Below are positions 17,362-26,665 of a stretch of 54,612 bases of DNA, one piece after another (position 1 is the first letter of the stretch; each line of letters starts with the position of its first letter). Below the pieces are notes generated by a model. The model was given only the letters and a program-made list of their open reading frames with translations, was not told where the DNA came from and did no database searches. This DNA is from Flavobacteriaceae bacterium UBA1682. GTDB lineage: Bacteria > Bacteroidota > Bacteroidia > Flavobacteriales > Flavobacteriaceae. The DNA lies in assembly GCA_002320285.1 (NCBI GenBank), contig DCKE01000021.1, forward strand, positions 1-54,612, read 5' to 3'. A program made the translations under genes and the position numbers.

Positions 17362-18294
17362 TTAAAAGAATCTTGGAGTAGTGATTCGGTTAAAGCGATT
17401 GAATAATTCAAAGCGCAAAAATATTTCATGAGATCCCGAATTGTAATGTGCCAATTTGGTGGTTTCTGCATCATAAGCATAACCGATGAATAATCCATCT
17501 GTGACTTGAAAGCCCAATAGCCCACTAAATGCTGCATCCCAACGGTAAGCCGCTCCGACAACAAACTTTTCTTGTATCATAAAGTTTGCAGAAACGTCAA
17601 CCTGTAAAGGAGCTCCTTGAACACCTTTAACCAAAAAAGCCGGTTTTAATTTTAAACTTGGACTCAAGTCAAAAACATGTCCCCCGATCAAGAAAAAATT
17701 CATTTTCTGTTTCATGGTAGTCACATCATTGTCGTCATAACGATCGGTTTCTAAAAAATTCGGCACCGAAAGACCCACATATGTTTTGTCGGAGTGCAGG
17801 TATAAACCCGCACCAATATTTGGGCTAAACTGGCTGCTGATGTTTTCTTGAAACATCACATCATTGGGATCGTAAATATCTAATTTACTGTAATCCACAT
17901 TAAGCAAGTTGGCTGTGGCTTTAATACCAAAAGACAATTTAAATTTCTTGTCTAAATCAATCGTATAGGATAGATCGGCAGAAATATTGTTTTCGTCCAT
18001 AGCACCAATGTGATCGTTTATAAACGATACCCCAAGCCCCAATCTCGAATCACCCAGCGGGGTATGAACCGAAATATTGGCTGTTTTGGGAGCTCCATCA
18101 AGTCCAACCCATTGTGTACGATACATTCCAAATACACTCATCACTCCACGGGAACCCGCGTAGGCAGGATTCACGTTGATGGTGTTGTACATATATTGTG
18201 TGTATTGCGGATCCTGTTGGGCATCAGCTGGGAATACGACTCCTAAAAAAAGAATTCCTAAAGCTAAACCTTTGATTTTATCTGTTACTTTCAT
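17362..18294 (-). CDS. PorP/SprF-family type IX secretion outer-membrane protein
   Basis: 310-residue predicted outer-membrane barrel. It has a signal peptide ending ...FPADAQ (about 26) followed at once by the family hallmark DPQYTQYMYNTINVNPAYAG and RTQWVGLDGAPKT. In the family, PorP/SprF proteins are needed for secretion or surface attachment of a partner carrying a type B CTD, typically the gene next to them. That partner is the gene ending 10 bp upstream (18305-19558). It ends with alternating aromatic strands and a C-terminal RFF. Genes on both sides are 10-11 bp away, so it belongs to one transcript. Confidence 0.93.
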   Translation of the reverse strand: MKVTDKIKGLALGILFLGVVFPADAQQDPQYTQYMYNTINVNPAYAGSRGVMSVFGMYRTQWVGLDGAPKTANISVHTPLGDSRLGLGVSFINDHIGAMDENNISADLSYTIDLDKKFKLSFGIKATANLLNVDYSKLDIYDPNDVMFQENISSQFSPNIGAGLYLHSDKTYVGLSVPNFLETDRYDDNDVTTMKQKMNFFLIGGHVFDLSPSLKLKPAFLVKGVQGAPLQVDVSANFMIQEKFVVGAAYRWDAAFSGLLGFQVTDGLFIGYAYDAETTKLAHYNSGSHEIFLRFELFNRFNRITTPRFF

Positions 18295-18304
18295 CTGTCT
18301 CGTT

Positions 18305-19558
18305 TTAGTTGTTTTCTAGGTGTAAGTACCCAGATTTCTTAATCATGCGTGTGCCGTCTTTATCAGTATATTCGTAATTAACGATATAGTAATAGGTCCC
18401 CGTAGGTAATTTATCATTCTTCTTAACCGTTACCCTACCATCCGAATAGCCTTTAAACACATTGTCATTCGAATTGTAATTGGAGGTATCGAATACCTTC
18501 ACTCCCCAACGGTTGTAAATTTGAACCGTATTATTTGGATAGCGTTCGATGTTGTCAATGATAAAGTAATCGTTTTCACCATCACCATTCGGACTCACTG
18601 CATTATAGATTACGACATCATCATTGGTTGCCTTAGCCTTTATTTTTGCCAGGGTAAACACACCATATCCGTCCACTTCTGTAGGAGAAGTCACTGTTTT
18701 ATTACCTAAATCTACTATTCCTCCCTGATCTACCCACATATTTAATTTGGAATCCCAACGTGCAATGCGCAAGGTATTTTCAACATCATCTAGCAGTTCA
18801 GTCGGCGTGGTTCTCGTGTCCCAGCTCAATGTTAATATAACATCACTTTTACCAGCCATTTTTTCAATAGTCCAATATTCTTTGTTATCGATCAACTCCA
18901 ATTCCGCTACTTTATTAACATGAGGTTGTGCCGCATTGGAATTTTTGAAGTAGTATTTTCCAAAGAAAGCGTCCTTAATGGCTGCCGGCGCAGAAATGTG
19001 TGCAAATCGATACATGCCCTCATCACCTATTGGATAGGTAAACGCCTCTCTACCTATTTTTTCAACCTCTCCATCTGCATGGCTTTTGTCTGAAGTATTG
19101 ATTGCTTTCGCACCTTGTTCAAAAACCATAGCTCCATTTAGGGAATCAATTTGAACAATACCATCGGTAAAGTTGGCTGTTCCGGATACACTCATATCAT
19201 TTTGCAATTCAAAAGCACGCATCGCAGTTGGGTTATTGAATAAGACATCATAAAACCCACTTGGTGCTGAGCCTTGTAAATTTTGGGTTGTTACACTTCC
19301 TTGGTAAGGCTGAAAAACAGCATAGGAAGTTTTTTTATTTCCATCAAACGTATATAATCCCTCATTGGTGAAATGAGAATAGAAATAAAATCCACCGTCG
19401 TTTTGCACTGTTGCACCTTTCTCATTGATAAAAGAAAAAACAGTAGAAACGTTGGTCTCTGGAAGAATAATAAATACCCCTTCATTAACCGTTTGCCCAA
19501 ATCCTAGCATAGAACTCAAAGACAAACACAACATATATTTATTTTTAAAGATTTTCAT
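18305..19558 (-). CDS. T9SS type B sorting-domain surface protein (gliding-motility-type CTD)
   Basis: 417-residue secreted protein. A signal peptide ends ...MLGFGQ (about 22). The body is beta-rich and resembles the N-terminal parts of other flavobacterial surface proteins. The last about 95 residues are a type B (CHU_C/gliding-motility-associated) C-terminal domain: it begins NAVSPNGDGENDYFIIDNIE, contains YPNNTVQIYNRWGVKVFD and ends with the GTYYYIVNY.Y strand and K.GYLHLENN. In this system the domain directs passage through the T9SS and is kept rather than cut off. It lies 7 bp after the RCC1/DUF11-type gene and 10 bp before the PorP/SprF gene, its expected partner. Confidence 0.93.
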   Translation of the reverse strand: MKIFKNKYMLCLSLSSMLGFGQTVNEGVFIILPETNVSTVFSFINEKGATVQNDGGFYFYSHFTNEGLYTFDGNKKTSYAVFQPYQGSVTTQNLQGSAPSGFYDVLFNNPTAMRAFELQNDMSVSGTANFTDGIVQIDSLNGAMVFEQGAKAINTSDKSHADGEVEKIGREAFTYPIGDEGMYRFAHISAPAAIKDAFFGKYYFKNSNAAQPHVNKVAELELIDNKEYWTIEKMAGKSDVILTLSWDTRTTPTELLDDVENTLRIARWDSKLNMWVDQGGIVDLGNKTVTSPTEVDGYGVFTLAKIKAKATNDDVVIYNAVSPNGDGENDYFIIDNIERYPNNTVQIYNRWGVKVFDTSNYNSNDNVFKGYSDGRVTVKKNDKLPTGTYYYIVNYEYTDKDGTRMIKKSGYLHLENN

Positions 19559-19565
19559 AGCTGTT

Positions 19566-21413
19566 TTATTTTACTTTTTGGTAAATCATCGGATTTGTAA
19601 TCAACAGAGCATTTTCAGGTACTTCTGTCATCGTACAAGTAGGACAAGTAGGATATTTGGGATCAGACGGATCCAGCGGATTTTTCGCAACTGATTCTAC
19701 TGTTATAGTCTCCAGTTTAGGATTTTTTGCAGTAGCCGTAGCTAAATTATAAACCTTGCCCGCTACTAAATCTTCGTCTTTAATAATATAAACTCCAGAG
19801 AACGTATTGTTATCGATTTGACCCGCGTTTAAGCTCAATGGCCCGCCATTTACCGTTATCAAAGGATCGGTAATTTGGATGTTGGTCAACGGAACATTTC
19901 CGGTGTTTTCTACTTGAAAAGTGTATAAGATACGATCACCAACTTCAGCAAATCCAGTGCCTCTAGGGTTTTCAAATGTACCGTGTTTGACTACTTTAAA
20001 AGTCGATACTTTAGGTTTGTTTAAACAAAAATCATCAATTATACCGGTATCTTCACAATCAAAAACCCTTAACTCATCCGAAATATCAATACCATTTCCC
20101 ATTACCCCATAATTGGTCAAACCGGCAAAGCAAAAGTGGTCATTGTCTTCAGTGGTATAGATGGAGAAATAGCCGCCCAACTCTACATAAGTTGCTTTAC
20201 TACCCGGTACAAAACCATCGGGTACACGTGCAAATTTCACGTCGGTCATATGACTTGGAGACCCCAGTTTTCCAGCTATGGCATGTCCCCATACATAGAC
20301 CGTACCATCCTCAGTAATTGCCCCTGCAGATGGGTGTATAAGGGAATTGTCGTTGGCATTAATAAAGGTGACACCAGTCAATTCCACACCTGCAGCACGT
20401 TTTACCGTTTTCCAGCTCAGCACATCCAAGTTATTACCTTGACCTAATTGTGCTTTATAGTTATCACCTAAGGCATAAACTTTTTTACTTACACTACTCA
20501 AAGCATAGTAACTTACTCCTGTTAAGGCATCGCTGGTATTTAAGGTAATTGCAATCATTGCTACTTCGTTTGCAGGGAAGGGCAATGTCATTTTTTTCGG
20601 TGTCTTAATCACAGCTGGTGCTTTACCATCTCCTAAATACGCCTTATCTCCCCAGGTATAAAAGTCCCCTGAATTGGTTACCGCAAAAACAGCGTGAGGT
20701 GTTACTTTTATAAATTTGACATCTTTTAGATCTCCACCTCCTAAACCTCTTACCTTATTCCATCCATGAATATTTGGGGTTGCTACTCCATATATACCAG
20801 AGCTCGCAATATTCTCAGCGGCAATATATACTTCTCCAATGTTCGTTAGCAACGCCGTGATCCCTGCCCCTGAAGTCATGTATTTAATATCGGTAGGTAG
20901 CACCCCTGTTGGCAAAGCTACTCCACCAAATGCCGGTGATGCTTTCATCATATAGGGAAGGGCTCCTCTAACACCTCCCCAAGAATACAAACCGGTTGTG
21001 GTTAACAAAAGGTATTGCGCAATGTTGGCACTGCGAGAGCCTAACGATGCTAAAAGTGGTGTTCCCGTATAGTTATATCCATTTTGTGGTGTTACCAAAA
21101 CGGGAACCGTATTTACAGAGCTCGGATTACCTGCAGGTTCTGCAGACATACCAAACACGACAAATCCCTTATCCGTTTTAAAAAGATTACTATATTGAGA
21201 ACTTATCACCGGATCACTTAGTCCGTCACATAAGTCAATAGACTGCGCATATGTACTGTGATTTCCAAACCATCCTAACGTTAGAAAGAGGATTAAATAA
21301 AGTAAAAACTTCTCTTTGATCGTATCGCCAATTGGCCCGTTAGAATTATTATTTATTTCTAAACCTAAGCTCGCTTGGGGTAGAAATTCTTCCTGATTGT
21401 ACTTTTTCATCAT
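19566..21413 (-). CDS. Secreted protein with RCC1-like propeller blades and a DUF11-type domain
   Basis: 615-residue protein. The N-terminus has about 30 polar residues before a hydrophobic signal ending ...STYAQ (about 57), so the true start could be later, but no better start codon precedes the signal. Residues about 60-440 hold RCC1-type beta-propeller blades (TGLYSWGG, GDFYTWGDKAYLGDG, YALGDNYKAQLGQGN, GTVYVWGHAIAGKLG). Residues about 460-590 are a DUF11-like repeat (GDRILYTFQVENTGNVPLTN). It ends in a Cys-rich linker (PTCPTC) without a type A or B sorting domain that I can see. Its stop lies 7 bp before the type B CTD protein, so the two are co-translated. It is probably exported as a partner of that protein; this is inference. 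Confidence 0.8.
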   Translation of the reverse strand: MMKKYNQEEFLPQASLGLEINNNSNGPIGDTIKEKFLLYLILFLTLGWFGNHSTYAQSIDLCDGLSDPVISSQYSNLFKTDKGFVVFGMSAEPAGNPSSVNTVPVLVTPQNGYNYTGTPLLASLGSRSANIAQYLLLTTTGLYSWGGVRGALPYMMKASPAFGGVALPTGVLPTDIKYMTSGAGITALLTNIGEVYIAAENIASSGIYGVATPNIHGWNKVRGLGGGDLKDVKFIKVTPHAVFAVTNSGDFYTWGDKAYLGDGKAPAVIKTPKKMTLPFPANEVAMIAITLNTSDALTGVSYYALSSVSKKVYALGDNYKAQLGQGNNLDVLSWKTVKRAAGVELTGVTFINANDNSLIHPSAGAITEDGTVYVWGHAIAGKLGSPSHMTDVKFARVPDGFVPGSKATYVELGGYFSIYTTEDNDHFCFAGLTNYGVMGNGIDISDELRVFDCEDTGIIDDFCLNKPKVSTFKVVKHGTFENPRGTGFAEVGDRILYTFQVENTGNVPLTNIQITDPLITVNGGPLSLNAGQIDNNTFSGVYIIKDEDLVAGKVYNLATATAKNPKLETITVESVAKNPLDPSDPKYPTCPTCTMTEVPENALLITNPMIYQKVK

Positions 21414-21609
21414 AGTTGTTTGTTTTTAAAACCAGCTTTTGAAATTGAATTAGCGGTATTAAAGTCCCCTAAACGCTCTTCATAATTCCTTTTACATTTT
21501 GCTTTGATACTATCAATTTCAAAACTGTGTTTATTTAATAAATATATTTTACTCTTTTAGAACTGCATAGCACCCTACTCTTCTTTCGAATGCTATGCAG
21601 TATTTATAT

Positions 21610-24600
21610 TTATTTAACCACAAATACTATATTCATATATGAAGCTCTTGTAGCTTTTCCAATTACTGTATAGGTTAATATACCGCTGGCAGAAATAGTT
21701 AAATTACTAAAAACAGCCGGATCGTAATATGTTACATAAAACTCTAATTGATCAGCTGCTAGAACTGGTATAGATCCTGATGCACCTGCACTAGAAATTA
21801 TTCCACCACCTGAACCGAATTGTGCGGTATACTCTGTATATAAGTTTTTAGATTTAATACCGTTCGTATTGGTATCGAAGATCACCGCTGGCATATAGAA
21901 GAATTTAGGCATCGCTGCTTTTATAGCTATAGAATACTCTGTATTATCTCCGCTTACCGTTGGCGTAACCACAACATCTGTTGTAGCTCCTACTACTGAA
22001 CTGGTTTTTTGAGTTCCTTGATTTAAGTCTGATTTATTAATCCAAGTTGGACGACCTGAAGCGTCAGTTGTTAAGACTAAGTTATTTCCTTCTGAATTCA
22101 TATCAATTGGTTTAATAGTTCCGTCTAGAATTTTCTCTGAAGTCACAGCTCCTGTTTTAATGTTGGCTGTTACCGCTTTTAGTAAAGAAGTATTCGGATC
22201 ACCTTGTAAATCTAAATCAGTAGATGTCAATGCCTTACCATTGGTAATTGTTCCCGCATCAACCGTTGGTAGTGCTGGTTTCCAGTTTGTACCATCAAAG
22301 GTTAACACTTCGTTGTTTCTCGGTGCTATAGCACTAACCGGTACATTTTGAATACGCTCTACTTTGGTATTGGTATTTGGTCCGGTAACATCACCTGCTA
22401 GAGTAACACTCGCAGCCGTACCGTCTGAAGCAACGGTGTAAGTTGTCTGATCTCCCACAACGTTCGGCGTTACAGTAATACCCGTACCCGCTGCAACAAC
22501 TGTAGTTTTCTGAGCAGCTTGTATAGCCGCTTTGGAAACGTTGACTTTATATTCGGTATTGTTATTGTTTACAGTCGAGGATACCGTAGTATTGTCTCCA
22601 TTGGCAACCGTTACCGTTTTTTGTCCTGTTTGTATAACATTAGTTAAATCTATAGCTGTTGAAGCAACCCCATTTACCGTAGTTATCAATGAACTTCCCG
22701 TAATCGCATTCGCTACAGTTTCTACAAGATTCGCTTTAGCGACTACATTATTTACCGTTGAAACTATCGTATTGGTTCCCTCTTTGGTTAATGTATTGGT
22801 AATGGTTGGAATAAAGTTTGCTCTATCAATCCATTCCGTAGCAGTTGCACTCGCATTGGTAACCAACACTTGACCTGCAGCACCCGGAGTAATAGCAACT
22901 TGTACATCTCTTAAGGCCGCATCAACGCCATTCGTTACCGTAATTCCCGTTCCCGTTAAGGTACCTTTCGTTACTTGAACATTGTTGATTTTTGTTACCA
23001 ATTCATCAATGGCATTTTGCACATTTATAGACGTCAATCCCGAAGTATTGTTGTTGTAAATGATATTGCTCGCGTTGGTATTGATTTGAGTCAAGTTATT
23101 ACCCAAATTATCTTTGAAAGTATAAATACCGTTGGCATAAGTTACATTTACCATACTTGGATCTATGGTTGTAGCAACAGTAGCTTCGTTGGTATAGGTA
23201 TAGGTTCCATTTCCATTTTTAATGAACGTAGTAATCGTTTCACTCATTCCTATCAAATCTTTAATACTGATAGTCGTTGATTGTCCGTCTTCATCCTTAA
23301 ACGTAATTGTTCCGTTTGCCGCATTAGACGTTAGACTGGTTAAGGTTTCAAATGATTTAACCGCACCTTTTATATCTACTGAAGTGACATTTTTCTTCTC
23401 ATCTTGATAGGTCAAGATTCCCGTTGCTGCCGTATATCCTAATATAGTTAGGGTTTCGTTAGCTTGAACGATTTGCTCTAAATCGATGTTGTGAACCGTT
23501 CCAGATTGATCTACATAAGTGAATTTAGTTCCGTCATAATATACGTTACCTCCTACATAGGTTCCTGTTAGGTTTGTGATCAATTTCTGCAATACCGTTG
23601 GATCTTGTATAATCTGTGTAAAGTTTGCAATTACATCTGCCGGTACATCTATAGTGGTAACAGTTCCGTTTTCAGAAGTATAAACATACGTTCCGTTTGC
23701 TCCTTTAATCAAAGTGGTGATGGTTTCTGCTCCTGCAGCTACCAAAGCTTTGATGTCGATTACCGTTAATTGTCCTGCCTCATCTTTATACGTAATTGTA
23801 CCGTTAGCCATATTAGCCGTTAGCGTCGTCAGAGTTTCGAAGTGATCAATAGCCGTTTTGATGTCGATGCTCGTGATGTTTTTCTTCTCATCTTGATACG
23901 TTAATATTCCCGTAGTTTGGTTGTACGCTAGGATCGTTAAGGTTTCGTTCGCCTGAACGATATCTGCAAAAGTAATATCGTGTTTAACTCCGTTGATATC
24001 TACATAGCTGAATTTTGTTCCGTCGTAATACACGTTACCTCCAACATAAGTATTGGTCAAATAGGTAATCAACTGTTCTAAAACCGTAGTATTTTGAATG
24101 ATTTCTTCGAAATTGTTGATTACATCTGCTGGAACATCAATTTTGGTAATCGTTCCGTTTTCTGAAGTATAGGTATAAGTACCGTCTCCGTTGTTGATTA
24201 AAGTAGTGATCGTTTCCGCTCCGGCTGCAACCATCGCTTTGATGTCTACCGTTACTGAGGCACCCGCTTCGTTGAGATACGTGATCGTACCCGCATTGTA
24301 ATCCGGTGTTAGCGTTGTGATTGTTTCGAAATTTACGATCGCCGTTTTAATATCTAAAGCAGTGATGTTTTTCTTCTCATCTTGATAGGTTAAGATACCT
24401 GTAGCTTGATTGAAAGCCAAGATGGTCAAGGTCTCATTCATTTGAACGATATCTTCAAATGTAATGTTGTGAACATTTCCTTGTTTATCTACATAAGTAA
24501 ACTTCGTTCCGTCGTAATACACGTTACCGCCGACATAAGTATTGGTTAAATATTTAATTAACTGTTCTAAAACCGTATTATCTTGGATAATTTCTTCGAA

Positions 24601-25116
24601 ATTGTTAATCACATCTGCCGGTACATCAATTACTGTCTTCGTTCCATCCTCCGATGTATACGTATAAGTAGCACCACCATTATTAATTAAAGTAGTTACA
24701 ATATCTGCCGCATTAATGTCTGCCAAAGGCACAGAAACGGTATTACCATCACTATCTTTAAGTACTAATCGATCCCCTACAACACTTAAAGTAACGTTTG
24801 TAGTATTATTTAAGTTCGAAGCATCAGCGTTACTCACTAAGCGTACCCAACTTTTGTCGAACCAGTAATAGTAACCCGGAGTTATTAAAGTATTAGTAGT
24901 TGTATTGTACACCAATAAACTCTCCACATTGCCTGCGGAAATAGTTGTAATATCAGCTGGGCTTTGTAAAGCTACACGTGGAATTAACATTCCTCGATTA
25001 GAGGATACGATTTCGATCTGCGCAGACTTGTTTGGTGTTAAAGTACCAATCCCTACTTGAGAGTAGGTAACACCACTAATAAAAAGAGCCGCTAATGGAA
25101 GTAATTTTCTTTTCAT
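21610..25116 (-). CDS. Large repeat-containing surface protein (adhesin or fibre-like)
   Basis: 1168-residue protein beginning with a signal peptide ending GVTYSQ (about 20) and the 'VGIGTLTPNKSAQIEI' motif common at the N-terminus of Bacteroidota fibre-like proteins. Residues about 140-627 are three near-exact tandem repeats of 163, 163 and 162 residues, each holding 'ITTLI', 'IDVPADVINNF', 'TYVGGNVYYDGTKF' and 'GILTYQDEKKN'. A second half (about 650-1080) has shorter, diverged beta-rich repeats, including motifs such as GTGITVTPNVVGDQTTYTV. The last 100 residues look like a globular tip. No T9SS sorting domain is visible. It is the first gene of the locus; a 196 bp gap separates it from the next. 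It is probably a surface fibre or adhesin. Confidence 0.85.
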   Translation of the reverse strand: MKRKLLPLAALFISGVTYSQVGIGTLTPNKSAQIEIVSSNRGMLIPRVALQSPADITTISAGNVESLLVYNTTTNTLITPGYYYWFDKSWVRLVSNADASNLNNTTNVTLSVVGDRLVLKDSDGNTVSVPLADINAADIVTTLINNGGATYTYTSEDGTKTVIDVPADVINNFEEIIQDNTVLEQLIKYLTNTYVGGNVYYDGTKFTYVDKQGNVHNITFEDIVQMNETLTILAFNQATGILTYQDEKKNITALDIKTAIVNFETITTLTPDYNAGTITYLNEAGASVTVDIKAMVAAGAETITTLINNGDGTYTYTSENGTITKIDVPADVINNFEEIIQNTTVLEQLITYLTNTYVGGNVYYDGTKFSYVDINGVKHDITFADIVQANETLTILAYNQTTGILTYQDEKKNITSIDIKTAIDHFETLTTLTANMANGTITYKDEAGQLTVIDIKALVAAGAETITTLIKGANGTYVYTSENGTVTTIDVPADVIANFTQIIQDPTVLQKLITNLTGTYVGGNVYYDGTKFTYVDQSGTVHNIDLEQIVQANETLTILGYTAATGILTYQDEKKNVTSVDIKGAVKSFETLTSLTSNAANGTITFKDEDGQSTTISIKDLIGMSETITTFIKNGNGTYTYTNEATVATTIDPSMVNVTYANGIYTFKDNLGNNLTQINTNASNIIYNNNTSGLTSINVQNAIDELVTKINNVQVTKGTLTGTGITVTNGVDAALRDVQVAITPGAAGQVLVTNASATATEWIDRANFIPTITNTLTKEGTNTIVSTVNNVVAKANLVETVANAITGSSLITTVNGVASTAIDLTNVIQTGQKTVTVANGDNTTVSSTVNNNNTEYKVNVSKAAIQAAQKTTVVAAGTGITVTPNVVGDQTTYTVASDGTAASVTLAGDVTGPNTNTKVERIQNVPVSAIAPRNNEVLTFDGTNWKPALPTVDAGTITNGKALTSTDLDLQGDPNTSLLKAVTANIKTGAVTSEKILDGTIKPIDMNSEGNNLVLTTDASGRPTWINKSDLNQGTQKTSSVVGATTDVVVTPTVSGDNTEYSIAIKAAMPKFFYMPAVIFDTNTNGIKSKNLYTEYTAQFGSGGGIISSAGASGSIPVLAADQLEFYVTYYDPAVFSNLTISASGILTYTVIGKATRASYMNIVFVVK
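23236..24699 (-). repeat. Three tandem 489/489/486 bp repeats inside the large surface-protein gene
   Basis: Repeat 1 is 24211-24699, repeat 2 is 23722-24210 and repeat 3 is 23236-23721; the last is one codon shorter. The protein copies differ at scattered positions but share long identical blocks, and blocks such as atgtttttcttctcatcttg recur almost unchanged in the DNA. The copies could recombine, changing the length of the protein. Confidence 0.85.
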
Positions 25117-25542
25117 CTTTAAATGATTTTAATTTATTCTTAATCTATTTTCAAACTAGATAAATGTTTTACAAGAACTCCAAAACCGTCGATTAAAACG
25201 TTTTTTCACTATGTTTAACATTTATTTGCAAATTCAAAACTTGCCGCATCATCGAACAATTTTATTAAGACAGCTAGTCCAAAATAAACTTGTATTACCA
25301 TTATTTATGTGATATCAAGATTTTAACGGTTTTTAATAAATAAAAACATCATTTTAACACACAAAAAAGATTTATTGATTTTTTAATATAAAAACACACA
25401 AACCAAATAAATCAACAAATATTCATTTTATTACAACTAAGCAGGTAAAAAATATACTATTACCACTTAGTTTAACAATAAAATGCGATTAATTCATATT
25501 ACTCAAAGAACATATATTTATACTATATACATATTTCTTTTG

Positions 25543-25550
25543 CAAATATA
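25543..25550 (-). promoter_or_regulatory. Candidate -7 element for the T9SS/surface-protein locus
   Basis: The minus strand reads TATATTTG, an exact TAnnTTTG match and the closest one upstream of the first gene. It would give a leader of about 420 bases. A TTTTTG at 25577 upward is somewhat far away for a -33 element, so the call is tentative. Confidence 0.35.
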
Positions 25551-26035
25551 CGGTGCGCATTTTGGCTCTGATATTTCAAAAAAGTATAAAAACAAAATGA
25601 TAAGACACTTTTTTAAATTGTAAAATAGTACAAAAAGTAATTTTGCTAAGCTACTGTATTCGCGCATTGTACGAAATAACCAGCATGAGTACTGGAATTA
25701 AAATGGCTGAAACCACTTTAAAAAACGAGGATCGATGAAAGAGAAATGTAAAACCGTAAAGGGCAGATTGGTACAAAGAATACGTATATACAACCGTTAA
25801 AAAAGTGCAGCGTTTACCGCAATGAAGCAGGATGTTAATTTTGATTAAAAATCATAAAATTAACGAATTGTTCACTTTGGATCAAAAAGTTAAAAAATAG
25901 TAAAATCTATTGTAGTGAAACAGGATACTTAAGGAATCTTAAAAATTTAAGTTGGTGGAACCACGATTACAGCAGTAAAAGAAAAGACATCTAGGTACTA
26001 GTAAACCGCTTTATAAAGCGAAGGATGGACAATAA

Positions 26036-26053
26036 CGGCAAAAATATTTGCCG
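26036..26053. repeat. Perfect hairpin beyond the SRPBCC gene
   Basis: CGGCAAA (26036-26042) and TTTGCCG (26047-26053) form a 7 bp stem with a 4-base loop, 40 bp downstream of the minus-strand SRPBCC stop. It may act in 3' end formation, but no T-run follows. Confidence 0.4.
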
Positions 26054-26092
26054 CACAATAGTAGAAAAACTGTTCGTATTGCGATTTTTAAA

Positions 26093-26548
26093 TTATGAAA
26101 ATAGTTGTTTTAGCTTGATGCGGCGGTATTCAAAAATAGCCTCAATTTTCTTTTTTACTAAAACCTTATGAGCTAAGGTCCCCAGGAATCCAAACGGCAG
26201 TTCATAATCGATCTGATCAGTCATCAAAACACCGGCTTCATTTGATTCAAAAATATGATGGTGCGACCATAACTTATAGGGGCCTTTATTTTGAAAGTCC
26301 GTAAAACTCTTTTGAAAATCGACTTGAATAATCTCTGTCTGCCATTTAAGCGGAATATGAAATAAAGGAGAAACGGTATAATCAATTTTCATTCCTTTGA
26401 AAATCTCATCATTTTCAAATTCCGACAGTACCGTGAAATTCATATCTGGAGGTGTAATTTCCGAGAGATTATTAGCAGAAGAAAAAAAATCCCAAGCCTC
26501 ACCAATTGTGCAATTTAATTGTTGTGAGGTTTTATAAGTATAGACCAT
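26093..26548 (-). CDS. SRPBCC-superfamily ligand-binding protein
   Basis: 151-residue cytosolic protein with the START/Bet v1-like (SRPBCC) pattern: the opening 'TYKTSQQLNCTIGEAWDFFSSANNLSEITPPDMNF', the middle strand pair ending in WSHHHIFE and the C-terminal helix 'LAHKVLVKKKIEAIFEYRRIKLKQLF'. The family binds hydrophobic ligands in a helix-grip cavity; the ligand is unknown. It is usually annotated 'SRPBCC family protein'. It lies 117 bp downstream of the SufR-like regulator on the same strand and could be part of its transcript. Confidence 0.85.
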   Translation of the reverse strand: MVYTYKTSQQLNCTIGEAWDFFSSANNLSEITPPDMNFTVLSEFENDEIFKGMKIDYTVSPLFHIPLKWQTEIIQVDFQKSFTDFQNKGPYKLWSHHHIFESNEAGVLMTDQIDYELPFGFLGTLAHKVLVKKKIEAIFEYRRIKLKQLFS

Positions 26549-26665
26549 CTTTTTATTTTTTAAAGATAAACTCTTTTTAGCAATCGCCGTAGTTTTTTTA
26601 TTAAAATCATAAATAACACATAAAACAATTGCTGAATTACCTGAAAAACTGGAAAACAGCCGCTT

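Larger units (their letters stand above)
25117..26092. other. 976 bp stretch without a gene
   Basis: 25117-25560 is AT-rich and is probably the long leader and promoter of the surface-protein locus. 25600-26092 has a more coding-like base mix but every frame is broken within about 20-25 codons; the fragments (for example the plus-strand 25685-25738 and 25735-25800) match nothing I know, so a decayed gene is possible. A perfect 14-base palindrome CGCTTTATAAAGCG lies at 26007-26020 and a hairpin CGGCAAA-AATA-TTTGCCG at 26036-26053, just beyond the end of the SRPBCC gene. Neither is followed by a T-run. Confidence 0.5.
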
